A DNA stretch of 15,737 nt from Pseudomonadota bacterium (lineage in GTDB: Bacteria; Pseudomonadota; Gammaproteobacteria; Steroidobacterales; Steroidobacteraceae): NCBI GenBank assembly GCA_023433465.1, contig JAEZCR010000107.1, positions 1 to 15,737 of the forward strand, written 5' to 3'. How positions within the stretch are numbered: the first letter of the stretch is position 1; each line of letters opens with the position of its first letter. The notes beneath the pieces were generated by a model. That model worked only from the letters and a program-made list of their open reading frames with translations. It had not been told where the DNA came from and did not search any database. Made by a program: the position numbers and the translations under genes. Below, piece after piece: positions 1 through 6,724 of the stretch.

Positions 1-70
1 GTGCCTGGCACCGAAATCCGGCAAAAGTCTCACGCGGTCGGCTTCTCCCGGCTTTTCCGTGCCAGGCACC
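1..70. repeat. REPIN-like palindromic repeat, family 1 copy A
   Basis: The two ends are inverted copies of GTGCCTGGCAC, itself a palindrome around a central T. The right arm (47-70), read on the minus strand, is GGTGCCTGGCAC followed by GGAAAAGCCGGG. It matches both arms of the copy at 7768-7838 at 23 of 24 positions. The left arm (1-22) is more decayed, with a one-base deletion and a few changes, and its first base probably lies outside the window. The element begins 3 nt after the stop codon of the SDR gene, so its hairpin would form at the 3' end of that transcript and may act as a terminator or mRNA stabiliser. The structure is seen directly; the function is inferred. Confidence 0.8.
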
Positions 71-73
71 GTC

Positions 74-829
74 TTACCAGGCGACGCTGCGGCCGCCGTC
101 GACGGCGAGGACCTGCCCGGTGATGAAAGGCGCGCTGGTGGCGAGGAACAGCGCGGTGCGCGCGATGTCGGCGGGCGAACCCATTCGCTTGAGGATCGTG
201 CGTTCGATGATCTTCGCGCGTTGCGCTTCGTCGCCGCCGCTCTCCGGCCACAAGACAGGTCCGGGTGAAATGCCGTTGACGCGGATCTCGGGACCCAGCT
301 CCTTCGCGAGTGAACGCGTGAGCATGTGCAACCCCGCCTTCGCGACGCAGTACACCGTGTAGTTGCGCAACGGACGCATGGCGTGGATATCGACGATATT
401 GATGATGGCGCCACGCGACGCCCGCAGCAGGGGGGTCGCCGCCTGCGCCAGGAACATCGGCACCTTGAGATTCGTGCCGATGAGATCGTCGAACGCCTCA
501 GGCGTGACCTCGCCGATTTTCGTCGGATAGAACGTCGAAGCATTGTTCACCAGCAGATCGAGTCCGCCGAACGTGCGCTTGGCGAAGTCCACGAGCATCG
601 GCAGCTGGCCGAGGTCGAGTAGTTCGGCGCGCACGGTTCCCGCGGAACCGGGGCGCGCTTCATTCAATTCGCGCGCGAGCGCGGCGGCCTCGGCGGTCGA
701 CTTGCGATGGTGAATCGCGACGTTCGCGCCGGCCGCATGCAGCTCGCGTACGATCGCCGCGCCCACGCGGCGCGCGCCACCCGTGATCAGTACGGTCTTG
801 CCAGCTAGACTCGGCGCTTCGTTTCCCAT
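74..829 (-). CDS. Pteridine reductase-type SDR oxidoreductase
   Basis: Predicted NADPH-dependent short-chain dehydrogenase of the pteridine reductase (PTR1/FolM) branch, reducing dihydro- to tetrahydropterins or folates in the cytoplasm. With the ATG at 829 it is 251 aa. The cofactor loop TGGARRVG is at residues 16-23, with the Arg pair typical of NADPH-using pteridine reductases. NNAS is at 95-98 and the catalytic YCVAK (Tyr160, Lys164) follows. The usual SDR Ser is replaced by Asp147, 13 residues before the Tyr; this Asp-Tyr-Lys set is what defines PTR1-like enzymes. The SPGPVLWPE segment is also typical of the branch. A GTG at 838 would add three residues; neither start has a strong ribosome binding site. 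It diverges from the methyltransferase gene by 12 bp. The substrate is inferred from family; FolM-like dihydromonapterin reductase is the closest alternative. Confidence 0.88.
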   Translation of the reverse strand: MGNEAPSLAGKTVLITGGARRVGAAIVRELHAAGANVAIHHRKSTAEAAALARELNEARPGSAGTVRAELLDLGQLPMLVDFAKRTFGGLDLLVNNASTFYPTKIGEVTPEAFDDLIGTNLKVPMFLAQAATPLLRASRGAIINIVDIHAMRPLRNYTVYCVAKAGLHMLTRSLAKELGPEIRVNGISPGPVLWPESGGDEAQRAKIIERTILKRMGSPADIARTALFLATSAPFITGQVLAVDGGRSVAW

Positions 830-841
830 CCGCCGCACTCT

Positions 842-2050
842 ATGACTTCTGCCGCGTCCGCCTCAACCCTGCCTGCGCTCGCTCCCGACGAGCACGCGCA
901 TTCGCAGCGCGTCGCGGCGCACATCCGCGATTTCATCCGCGAACACGGCGGTGCGATCGGCTTCGACGCCTACATGCGCCTGGCGCTGTACGCGCCGGGC
1001 CTCGGGTACTACAGCGCGGGCGCCACCAAGTTCGGCGCGGCGGGCGATTTCGTCACCGCGCCGGAGATTTCGACCCTGTTTTCGCGGTGCCTGGCGCGCC
1101 AGGCGGCGGACGTGCTGCGCGAGACGTCGGGAGACGTGCTCGAGCTCGGCGCCGGCTCCGGCCGAATGGCCGCCGACGTGCTGCTCGAGCTCGAATCGCT
1201 CGACGCGCTGCCCGCGCGCTACCGCATCCTCGAGGTGAGCGCGGACCTGGCCGATCGCCAGCGTCAGCGGATCGCGCGGCTGCCCCGGATCCTCGCGGAA
1301 CGGGTCGAGTGGTTAGATCGCTGGCCGCAGGCGCCGATGCGCGGCGTCGTGCTCGCGAACGAAGTCCTCGACGCGATGCCCGTCGAGCGCTTCGTGCTGC
1401 GTCATCGGCCGGACGGACTCGACGTGCGCGCGCTCGGCGTGGGAGTCGCGGGCGACACGTTCGAATGGCGCGAATTGTCGCCGTCGCCCGAGCTCATGCA
1501 CGCGGTCGCGGACATCGTCGAAGGCCTGCCGGAGCCGCTCCCCGATGGGTACGTGTCCGAGGCCTGCCTCTCGTACCAGCCCTGGATGGCGGCGCTCGCC
1601 GAACATCTCGAAGAGGGCGTCGCGCTGCTGATCGACTACGGACTGCCGCGCGCTCATCTCTATCACCCGGAGCGCGGTCACGGAACGCTGCGCTGCCATT
1701 TCCGCCAGCGCGCGCACGACGATCCGTTCCTGAACCCGGGCCTGCAGGACATCACCGCCTGGGTCGACTTCACCCGCGTGGCCGAAGCCGCGGACACCGC
1801 CGGCCTCGACGTCCTCGGCTTCGCGACGCAGGCCGCGTTCCTGATCGGCTCCGGGATGGAGTCCCTGCTAACTACCGAGATGCAGGTCGCGGCCGGCGAC
1901 ATGCGCGCCCAGACCCGCCTCGCGAGCGAAGCCCGTCGCCTGATGATGCCCGGCGAAATGGGCGAGATCTTCAAGGTCATCGCGCTCGGCAAGAAGTTCA
2001 CCGCACCGCTCGCAGGCTTCGCCACTCAGGACCTTCGCTCCAGCCTGTGA
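842..2050 (+). CDS. MidA/NDUFAF7-type SAM-dependent methyltransferase
   Basis: A 402-aa class I SAM-dependent methyltransferase of the former DUF185 family. The mitochondrial member NDUFAF7 methylates an arginine of complex I; the bacterial substrate is not established. The family signature GDFVTAPEIS lies at residues 68-77, SAM-binding motif I LELGAGSG at 100-107, ANEVLDAMPVERF at 172-184, and a conserved IDYG at 264-267. The C-terminal GEMGEIFKVIALGKK stretch is also typical. Length and domain order are those of complete family members. The ATG at 842 is the first possible start and leaves 12 bp to the divergent SDR gene, so the two promoters must overlap each other's 5' regions. The TGA stop at 2048-2050 shares its last two bases with the palindromic repeat at 2049-2126. 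The family call is firm; the target is unknown. Confidence 0.9.
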   Translation: MTSAASASTLPALAPDEHAHSQRVAAHIRDFIREHGGAIGFDAYMRLALYAPGLGYYSAGATKFGAAGDFVTAPEISTLFSRCLARQAADVLRETSGDVLELGAGSGRMAADVLLELESLDALPARYRILEVSADLADRQRQRIARLPRILAERVEWLDRWPQAPMRGVVLANEVLDAMPVERFVLRHRPDGLDVRALGVGVAGDTFEWRELSPSPELMHAVADIVEGLPEPLPDGYVSEACLSYQPWMAALAEHLEEGVALLIDYGLPRAHLYHPERGHGTLRCHFRQRAHDDPFLNPGLQDITAWVDFTRVAEAADTAGLDVLGFATQAAFLIGSGMESLLTTEMQVAAGDMRAQTRLASEARRLMMPGEMGEIFKVIALGKKFTAPLAGFATQDLRSSL

Positions 2051-2126
2051 AATGGGGACATTCCCCGTTTCCCGGCCCCACCGAGGCCTGTCCCTTTTGC
2101 TGGGAAACGAGGAATGTCCCCATTTC
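2049..2126. repeat. REPIN-like palindromic repeat, family 2 copy C
   Basis: Arms 2049-2075 and 2100-2126 are inverted copies matching at 25 of 27 positions. The outer part reads GAAATGGGGACATTCC and the inner part CGTTTCCC. They are separated by a 24-nt loop containing AGGCCTGTC. The left arm overlaps the TGA stop of the methyltransferase gene. The long stem could end or stabilise that transcript. The sequence differs from family 1, but the architecture is the same: a head at each end, an inner G/C block and a loop. Nothing in the element could encode a transposase. Confidence 0.85.
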
Positions 2127-2203
2127 CATTTCGTCACTCCATTCCTCCACTTCGTCAAATTCCTCTTCGCCTCTCGCAATTCCTGATGCAACTTTGGGCC
2201 ACG

Positions 2204-2497
2204 ATGAAATTCGACTTCCAGAAATTCTACGAAGCGGTCAATGCGAAGCGCACCGAGCGCGCGGCCTCCTGGCGGCAAGTGGCACGCGAGATCGGCATTG
2301 GCAAATCCACCCTCGCGCGGATGGCGCAGAACAAGCGGCCCGATGCCGATGGTCTCGCGGCCTTGTCGTTCTGGGCGCAGCTGAATCCCGCGGACTTCGT
2401 GTTCATCGAGCCGCCGGCATCGAGCCCGGGCGTCGGTCTCGGTAACGGAAGCCTCGCTGCCGCCGCGCTCAGAACGGATTCGCCGCCCAGCGCTTGA
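2204..2497 (+). CDS. Small XRE-like helix-turn-helix protein
   Basis: A 97-aa protein beginning MKFDFQKFYEAV. Residues 23-41 (SWRQVAREIGIGKSTLARM) form a clear helix-turn-helix, followed by AQNKRPDADGLAALSFWAQL. This resembles short Cro/XRE-type proteins in which the rest of the helical bundle completes the DNA-binding domain. Residues from about 71 onward are low-complexity Ala/Ser/Gly and probably disordered. An in-frame ATG at 2186 (starting MQLWATMKF) is possible; neither has a recognisable Shine-Dalgarno sequence, and the preceding 75 bp are pyrimidine-rich. The frame also opens further back into the repeat, which I do not consider coding. The last 29 bp overlap the 3' end of the convergent LytTR regulator gene. 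A DNA-binding role is inferred from the motif; the target is unknown. Confidence 0.72.
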   Translation: MKFDFQKFYEAVNAKRTERAASWRQVAREIGIGKSTLARMAQNKRPDADGLAALSFWAQLNPADFVFIEPPASSPGVGLGNGSLAAAALRTDSPPSA

Positions 2498-3245
2498 TCT
2501 TCTCGTGGTGGCTGCGGCTCGACTGCAGCCTCGCTCCACCGCGCAGGACGACGACGTATTCGCCGTGCGGCCCGGTCTCGAGTTGCGCGATGTGCCGCAC
2601 GTTCACGATCAGCGAGCGGTGGATACGCAGGAACTTCTCCGGATCCAGTGACTGCTCGAACGTCGCGATCGGCACGTGCAGCAGGTGGCGCGACGCCTCG
2701 AGATGCAGCTGCACGTAGTTCTCGGCGGCCTGCACGTAGAGGATGTCCTCGACGTTCACGAACGAGATCTTCCCGGCCGAACGCAGCGCGACGCGCGCGA
2801 GATGATTCTTCGGCGCCGCTAGCTGCTGCAGCAGCGCGAGCACGTGCTGGTTGTCGGGGCCGCTGGCGATCCTCTCGCGCACGCGCGCGAGCGCCTGCGA
2901 GAACCGCTCGCGCGCCACCGGCTTCAAGAGGTAGTCGACGGCGTTCACCTCGAACGCCTGGATGGCGTATCGGTCGAACGCGGTCACGAAGATCACCGGC
3001 GGCATCCGCTCGGCGCCGACCGCGCGCAACACGTCGAAACCATCCATCTCGGGCATCTGTACGTCGAGGAGCACGAGATCCGGACGCGCCGCTCCTATCT
3101 TCTCGACGGCCTCGGCGCCGTTGCGCGCCTCGCTCACCGAACCGATGCCGGTTTCGTCCCTGAGCAACAACGCAAGTCCTTCGCGCGCGAGCGGCTCGTC
3201 GTCGACGATCAGTACGTTCATGGCTCCGTTCATGGAAGCGATCAT
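2469..3245 (-). CDS. LytTR-family two-component response regulator
   Basis: A 258-aa response regulator of the AlgR/LytR type. From the ATG at 3245, the receiver domain spans about 9-125: acidic pair D15/D16, phospho-acceptor D61 in LVLLDVQMPEMDGF, T88, and K108 in LLKPV. A LytTR DNA-binding domain follows at about 150-255, with the signature FLRIHRSLIVNVRHI at 205-219. It overlaps the kinase gene by ATGA (start 3243-3245, kinase stop 3242-3244), indicating translational coupling. Internal ATGs at 3233 and 3221 are alternatives; the one at 3221 starts exactly at MNVLIVDDEP. The AAGGAG just before 3245 is too close to that ATG and would suit the 3233 start somewhat better. It should be phosphorylated by the kinase encoded just upstream and bind direct repeats at its targets; the regulon is unknown. 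Confidence 0.93.
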   Translation of the reverse strand: MIASMNGAMNVLIVDDEPLAREGLALLLRDETGIGSVSEARNGAEAVEKIGAARPDLVLLDVQMPEMDGFDVLRAVGAERMPPVIFVTAFDRYAIQAFEVNAVDYLLKPVARERFSQALARVRERIASGPDNQHVLALLQQLAAPKNHLARVALRSAGKISFVNVEDILYVQAAENYVQLHLEASRHLLHVPIATFEQSLDPEKFLRIHRSLIVNVRHIAQLETGPHGEYVVVLRGGARLQSSRSHHEKIKRWAANPF

Positions 3246-4357
3246 TCTCCTTCGGCGATGCGGAATGGAATCACGAGCGTCACTTCCGCGCCGCCCGAGG
3301 GCCCGTCGACGGTGCGCAGCTCGGCCGCGTCACCATAGAGCTGCTTGAGCCGCGCGCGCGTGTTGGCGAGTCCGAGATTGAGCCCGCCGGCCTCGCCGGA
3401 GGCGCTGAACCCCGGGCCGTTGTCGCGTACGACGATCCACAGCGAATCTCCGACGCGTTCCGCCTCGATGTCGATGATGCCGGAATTCGCGCGTTTCCCG
3501 ATGCCATGACGTATCGCGTTCTCCACGATCGGCTGAAGAGCCATGTGCGGAACGGCCGCGTCGAGCAATCCGGGGTCGACGTGGGTGTTGACCTGCAACC
3601 GATCGGAGAATCTCAGCTGCTCGATCGATAGATAGAGTTTCAGGTACTCGAGCTCGCGCGCCAGCGTCACCTCCTGCGCATCCATGTCCGCGAGCACGGC
3701 GCGCAGCAGGTCGGAGAATCGCGCGAGGGTTTCCTCGGCCTGCCGGCCTTTCTGCTGGCGCACGAGCACGACGATGGCGTTGAGCGTGTTGAACAGGAAA
3801 TGCGGTTGGAGCTGCGCCTTGAGCGCGCTGAGCCGAGCCTGCGCGATCTGGGCCTCGAGCTGCGATGCACGCAGATCCGCGCGCAACGCGGCCTGCTCGC
3901 GTTCCTGGAAACGCGCGTAGTTGCGGATCGCGCTCTGGATCGACAACACCACCCAATACGCGACGATCGCGGTGTGGAATCCGAAGATGAACAGCAGCGT
4001 GATCTCGCTCCTGAACGTGACGGGCGGCTCGATCGGCCAGAACTCGTTCCAGGTGAGATGGAACCCGGCCTCCAGCGCCAGGCGAGTGCAGGCCCACGCG
4101 ACGCTCAACAGCGCATGCAGGCCGAGCAGCCGGCCGATGTTGTTGCGTTCGAGCGGCCAGCGCTTGCCGGCCCAGACGATCAGCGGGGTCAGCAGCGCGG
4201 AGATGTAGATGTTGACCGACCAGTAGCGGATGTCCTGCCACGGATTCGGATCATCCCAGTAGAACCTGCGCGTGACGTTCTGCGCGAAATAAATCAGTCC
4301 TACCACCGTCCATGCCAGAAGGTAGAAGGCGAAGGGCCTGAGCTTGCGCAGGTTCAT
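3242..4357 (-). CDS. LytS/AlgZ-type sensor histidine kinase
   Basis: A 371-aa membrane kinase of the His_kinase (PF06580-like) class that pairs with LytTR regulators. Hydrophobic segments at about 8-25, 47-64, 76-95 and 118-140 suggest four membrane helices with short loops and no large sensor domain. A helical linker (about 145-182) leads to the phospho-acceptor H186 in QLQPHFLFNTLNAI. The ATP-binding part has the N-box PIVENAIRHG (276-285), DNGPGF (312-317) and GLNLGLANTRARL (326-337). This is the complete set for an active kinase. It is the first gene of the pair with the LytTR regulator. The input signal cannot be read from the sequence. The start at 4357 gives a sensible cytoplasmic N-terminus (MNLRKLR), but I see no strong ribosome binding site. 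Confidence 0.92.
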   Translation of the reverse strand: MNLRKLRPFAFYLLAWTVVGLIYFAQNVTRRFYWDDPNPWQDIRYWSVNIYISALLTPLIVWAGKRWPLERNNIGRLLGLHALLSVAWACTRLALEAGFHLTWNEFWPIEPPVTFRSEITLLFIFGFHTAIVAYWVVLSIQSAIRNYARFQEREQAALRADLRASQLEAQIAQARLSALKAQLQPHFLFNTLNAIVVLVRQQKGRQAEETLARFSDLLRAVLADMDAQEVTLARELEYLKLYLSIEQLRFSDRLQVNTHVDPGLLDAAVPHMALQPIVENAIRHGIGKRANSGIIDIEAERVGDSLWIVVRDNGPGFSASGEAGGLNLGLANTRARLKQLYGDAAELRTVDGPSGGAEVTLVIPFRIAEGE

Positions 4358-4398
4358 GACGAGAGCACGAGCTTACGCCCCGGCGCACCCTGGCGATG

Positions 4399-4420
4399 CA
4401 AACAAACCGTCGGTTGTTTG
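4399..4420. promoter_or_regulatory. Palindrome upstream of the histidine kinase gene
   Basis: CAAACA-a-ACCG-t-CGGT-TGTTTG is a 22-bp inverted repeat with a single-base bulge, centred about 52 bp upstream of the kinase ATG. The two 10-bp half-sites match exactly. It is AT-richer than its surroundings and placed where an operator for the kinase-regulator operon would be expected. It has no run of T after it, so it does not look like an intrinsic terminator. LytTR proteins usually bind direct repeats, so another regulator is as likely. I found no convincing -10/-35 pair; function is inferred. Confidence 0.4.
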
Positions 4421-4564
4421 ACGAGCCGGCCGAAAACGTTGACGAGTACCCGGAACTTTTCAGCGCCGGGCTGGCGGAAATTGGGGACGCGCCTTCGTCG
4501 GCATTGATGCGTCAGCGTGGAGGCCATACCGCCAAGGCAGGCACGGCTAATCGCGGAAACTCAT

Positions 4565-4640
4565 CCAGTCACATTACGGACGCTGCCGCTTCGACGGCGT
4601 GAAAAGTGGCCGACAGGCCTGGAAATAATGTCCCCATTAC
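4565..4640. repeat. Probable decayed family 2 repeat, copy D
   Basis: Read on the minus strand, this begins AATGGGGACATT directly after the tandem stops (TAG TAA) of uppP. It matches the head of the repeat at 2049-2126 and is in the same position and orientation relative to the stop. Further in, AGGCCTGTC (4612-4620) is identical to the loop of that copy and is followed by a similar CTTTT stretch. The far end has only a weak trace of the second arm (AATGT at 4571-4575). The head is clear; the outer limit near 4565 is uncertain. The rest of the 282-bp gap between uppP and the kinase gene holds no gene I can support. Confidence 0.45.
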
Positions 4641-5446
4641 TACCACTTCACCAGGCCGGTGTAGGCGGTCACCAGGATCAGCAATCCGAACACGATCCGG
4701 TACCAGGCGAACATCGCGAATGAATGCCGGCTCACGAAACGGATCAGGAATTTCACGGCGAGCAGGGCGCTGATGAACGACACGACGCAGCTCACGATCA
4801 GCGGCCCGGTCTCGAACTGCGCGATCGCCTCGCGTTCCTTCCACAGTTCGTAGACGGTCGCGGACACGAGCACCGGGATCGCGACGAAGAACGAGAACTC
4901 GGCGGCGGTCTTGCGCGACAGGCCGCACAGCAGGCCACCGATGATGGTCGCGCCGGAGCGGCTCGTGCCCGGGATCAACGACAGCGCCTGGAATGCGCCG
5001 AGCTTGAGTGCGTCCTTGGTGGTGAGCTGATCGACTTCCTGGACGCGCTCCTCGTGTTTGCGCCGCTCGGCCCAGAGAATGATGACGCCGCCGACCACGA
5101 GCGCGATCGCGACGGTCACGGGATTGAACAGCACCGCCTTGAGCTGGTCGCCGAACAACAGCGCGAGCACGGCGAGGGGCAGGAACACGATCAGCAGGTT
5201 GAGCACGAAGCGCCGCGACGTGGCGTCGCGATGCAGGCTGAAAGCCGTGTGCAGCAGTTTCTGCCGGAATTCCCAGCACACCGCGAGGATGGCCGGACCC
5301 TGGATCACGATGACGAGTGCGTCGACCGCCGCGCCCTGCAGTCCCAGCAGGGACTGCGTGAGGATCAGGTGACCCGTGCTGGAAATCGGCAGGAATTCGG
5401 TGATGCCTTCGACGAGGCCCAGGATGATCGCTTCGAGGTAGGACAT
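4640..5446 (-). CDS. uppP: Undecaprenyl-diphosphatase UppP/BacA
   Basis: A 268-aa integral membrane phosphatase that recycles undecaprenyl diphosphate to the monophosphate carrier for peptidoglycan and other surface polymers; overexpression gives bacitracin resistance in other bacteria. Both signature loops are present: EGITEFLPISSTGH at residues 13-26, where E17 and S23 correspond to catalytic positions of E. coli BacA, and SLIPGTSRSGATI in the second repeat with its essential Arg. Hydrophobic segments alternate through the whole protein, and the ending (FAWYRIVFGLLILV) is typical. One small oddity is IQGPAILAV, where most relatives I recall have IQxGAILAV. It lies 39 nt downstream of cca, probably in the same transcript, as in the cca-bacA neighbourhood of E. 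coli. It ends in tandem stops TAG TAA. Confidence 0.96.
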   Translation of the reverse strand: MSYLEAIILGLVEGITEFLPISSTGHLILTQSLLGLQGAAVDALVIVIQGPAILAVCWEFRQKLLHTAFSLHRDATSRRFVLNLLIVFLPLAVLALLFGDQLKAVLFNPVTVAIALVVGGVIILWAERRKHEERVQEVDQLTTKDALKLGAFQALSLIPGTSRSGATIIGGLLCGLSRKTAAEFSFFVAIPVLVSATVYELWKEREAIAQFETGPLIVSCVVSFISALLAVKFLIRFVSRHSFAMFAWYRIVFGLLILVTAYTGLVKW

Positions 5447-5485
5447 GCGAGGTTCGTTGTTCTCGGGGCAGGCAGTGTAAATCCC

Positions 5486-6715
5486 TCAGGTCGCGGACGT
5501 CGATTTCAGTTCTTCGATCGCCGCGATGCGCCGGCGCCGCAGCTCCTCGCCGATCTGCGCGCCGGAAAGTCCGGCGCGCTCCTCGGCGGTGAGCGCGACG
5601 GCGGCCGCGCGCTCGCGCGCGCAAGTGAAGAATTCGCGCTGCGGATAGGGCCGCGTCTCGAGACCCGCGCGGCCGCGCGCGTCGGCCTCGCAGGCCAACA
5701 GGAAATCCGCGAAACGCTCCGGGCGGCGGAACGCGTCGCAGCTTTCGAGCGTGTTCAGCACGGTGGCGGGCCGCAGCTCCTGCGCGCGATGCACGTGCGT
5801 GTGATAACGCGACGCGATGACCGCGAGCTCGCGCAGGTGGTTAGGCACGCGCAGCCGCGCGCACAACTGCTCGACGAGCTCGACGCCCGCACCCTCGTGT
5901 CCGTGGTGCGACGGCAGCACTTCGGGCGGCGTCGCGCCCTTGCCGAGATCGTGCATCAACACCGCGAATCGGACGGTGACACCTCCGCCGAGCTTCACTG
6001 CTTCCTGCAGGCTCAACAGCAGGTGCACGCCCGTGTCCACCTCCGGATGCCATTTCTCCGGCTGCGGCACGCCGAACAGCGCGTCGATTTCCGGAAAGAC
6101 GACCTTCAGCGCGCCACAATCGCGCAACACGCTGACGTAAACGTCGGGGCGCGGCTCACCGAGCGCCTTTTCCGTTTCGGCCCACACGCGCTCGGCGACC
6201 AGCGCGTCCGCCTCGCCGTCCGCGACCATGCGGCGCATGAGCGCCATCGTTTCATCCGCCACGCGGAAGCCGAGCGGCGCGTACCGCGCGGCGAAACGCG
6301 CGACGCGCAGGATGCGCACAGGATCCTCGATGAACGCGTCGGAGACGTGGCGCAGCAGTCGCGCGTCGAGATCCTTCACGCCTCCGTGCGGATCGATGAT
6401 GTTTCCGGATGCGTCCTCGGCGATTGCGTTGACGGTCAGGTCGCGCCGCCTGAGATCGTCTTCGAGCGTGACGTCGGGCGAATACTCCGTGGTGAAACCG
6501 CGATAACCCGGGCCGACCTTGCGTTCGAGGCGCGCGAGCGCGTGTTCTTCCTTCGTTTGTGGGTGCAGGAACACGGGGAAATCGCGGCCCACGGGAATGT
6601 ACCCGGCGCGTTCGAGCTCGGCCGGTGTTGCGCCCACGACGACCCAGTCCCGCTCGACGATGGGGCGCCCGAGCAGGCGGTCCCGAACCGCGCCACCCAC
6701 CAAGTACACTTGCAT
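5486..6715 (-). CDS. cca: CCA-adding tRNA nucleotidyltransferase with HD domain
   Basis: A 409-aa multifunctional CCA protein that adds or repairs the 3' CCA of tRNA; in E. coli the HD domain adds phosphodiesterase and phosphatase activity. GGAVRD is at residues 7-12 and the metal-binding pair E21/D23 in ERDWVVVG. RRRDLTVNAIA (89-99) and EDPVRILRVARFAARY (130-145) form the nucleotide and primer-binding core. FPEIDALFGVPQPEKWHPE leads into the HD domain with H255 and D256 in MHDLGKG. Length and order match the 412-aa E. coli enzyme almost throughout, and the start MQVYLVGGAVRD matches its N-terminus, so the ATG at 6715 is secure. The start codon lies only 6 bp from the divergent aminopeptidase start. 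It is likely the first gene of a cca-uppP transcript. Confidence 0.97.
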   Translation of the reverse strand: MQVYLVGGAVRDRLLGRPIVERDWVVVGATPAELERAGYIPVGRDFPVFLHPQTKEEHALARLERKVGPGYRGFTTEYSPDVTLEDDLRRRDLTVNAIAEDASGNIIDPHGGVKDLDARLLRHVSDAFIEDPVRILRVARFAARYAPLGFRVADETMALMRRMVADGEADALVAERVWAETEKALGEPRPDVYVSVLRDCGALKVVFPEIDALFGVPQPEKWHPEVDTGVHLLLSLQEAVKLGGGVTVRFAVLMHDLGKGATPPEVLPSHHGHEGAGVELVEQLCARLRVPNHLRELAVIASRYHTHVHRAQELRPATVLNTLESCDAFRRPERFADFLLACEADARGRAGLETRPYPQREFFTCARERAAAVALTAEERAGLSGAQIGEELRRRRIAAIEELKSTSAT

Positions 6716-6724
6716 GGACCCATG
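6713..6724. promoter_or_regulatory. Palindrome spanning two divergent start codons
   Basis: CATGG-AC-CCATG is a 12-bp inverted repeat whose outer triplets are the ATG of cca (minus strand) and the ATG of the aminopeptidase gene (plus strand). With only 6 bp between the start codons, the promoters and ribosome binding sites of each gene must lie inside the other's coding region, or the transcripts must be nearly leaderless. The ATG/CAT part of the symmetry is inevitable; only the GG/CC pair is extra, so a regulatory role is speculative. Confidence 0.25.

Noticed and set aside
1869..1877. Scattered CTAACTACC/GGTTAG-like words (1313, 1869, 5838, 9829)
   Set aside because: They lie in unrelated coding and intergenic contexts with no fixed spacing or symmetry. 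A count against background is needed before calling them a motif.
4396..4602. 68-codon plus-strand open frame between the kinase gene and uppP
   Set aside because: There is no ribosome binding site, no recognisable motif, and its start overlaps the palindrome at 4399-4420. I treat it as non-coding.
4724..6721. Open plus-strand frame of about 666 codons before the aminopeptidase start
   Set aside because: It is antisense to uppP and cca, rich in His/Arg/Glu/Gln as expected for a GC-rich shadow frame, and has no family motif. The clear signal peptide starts at 6722.
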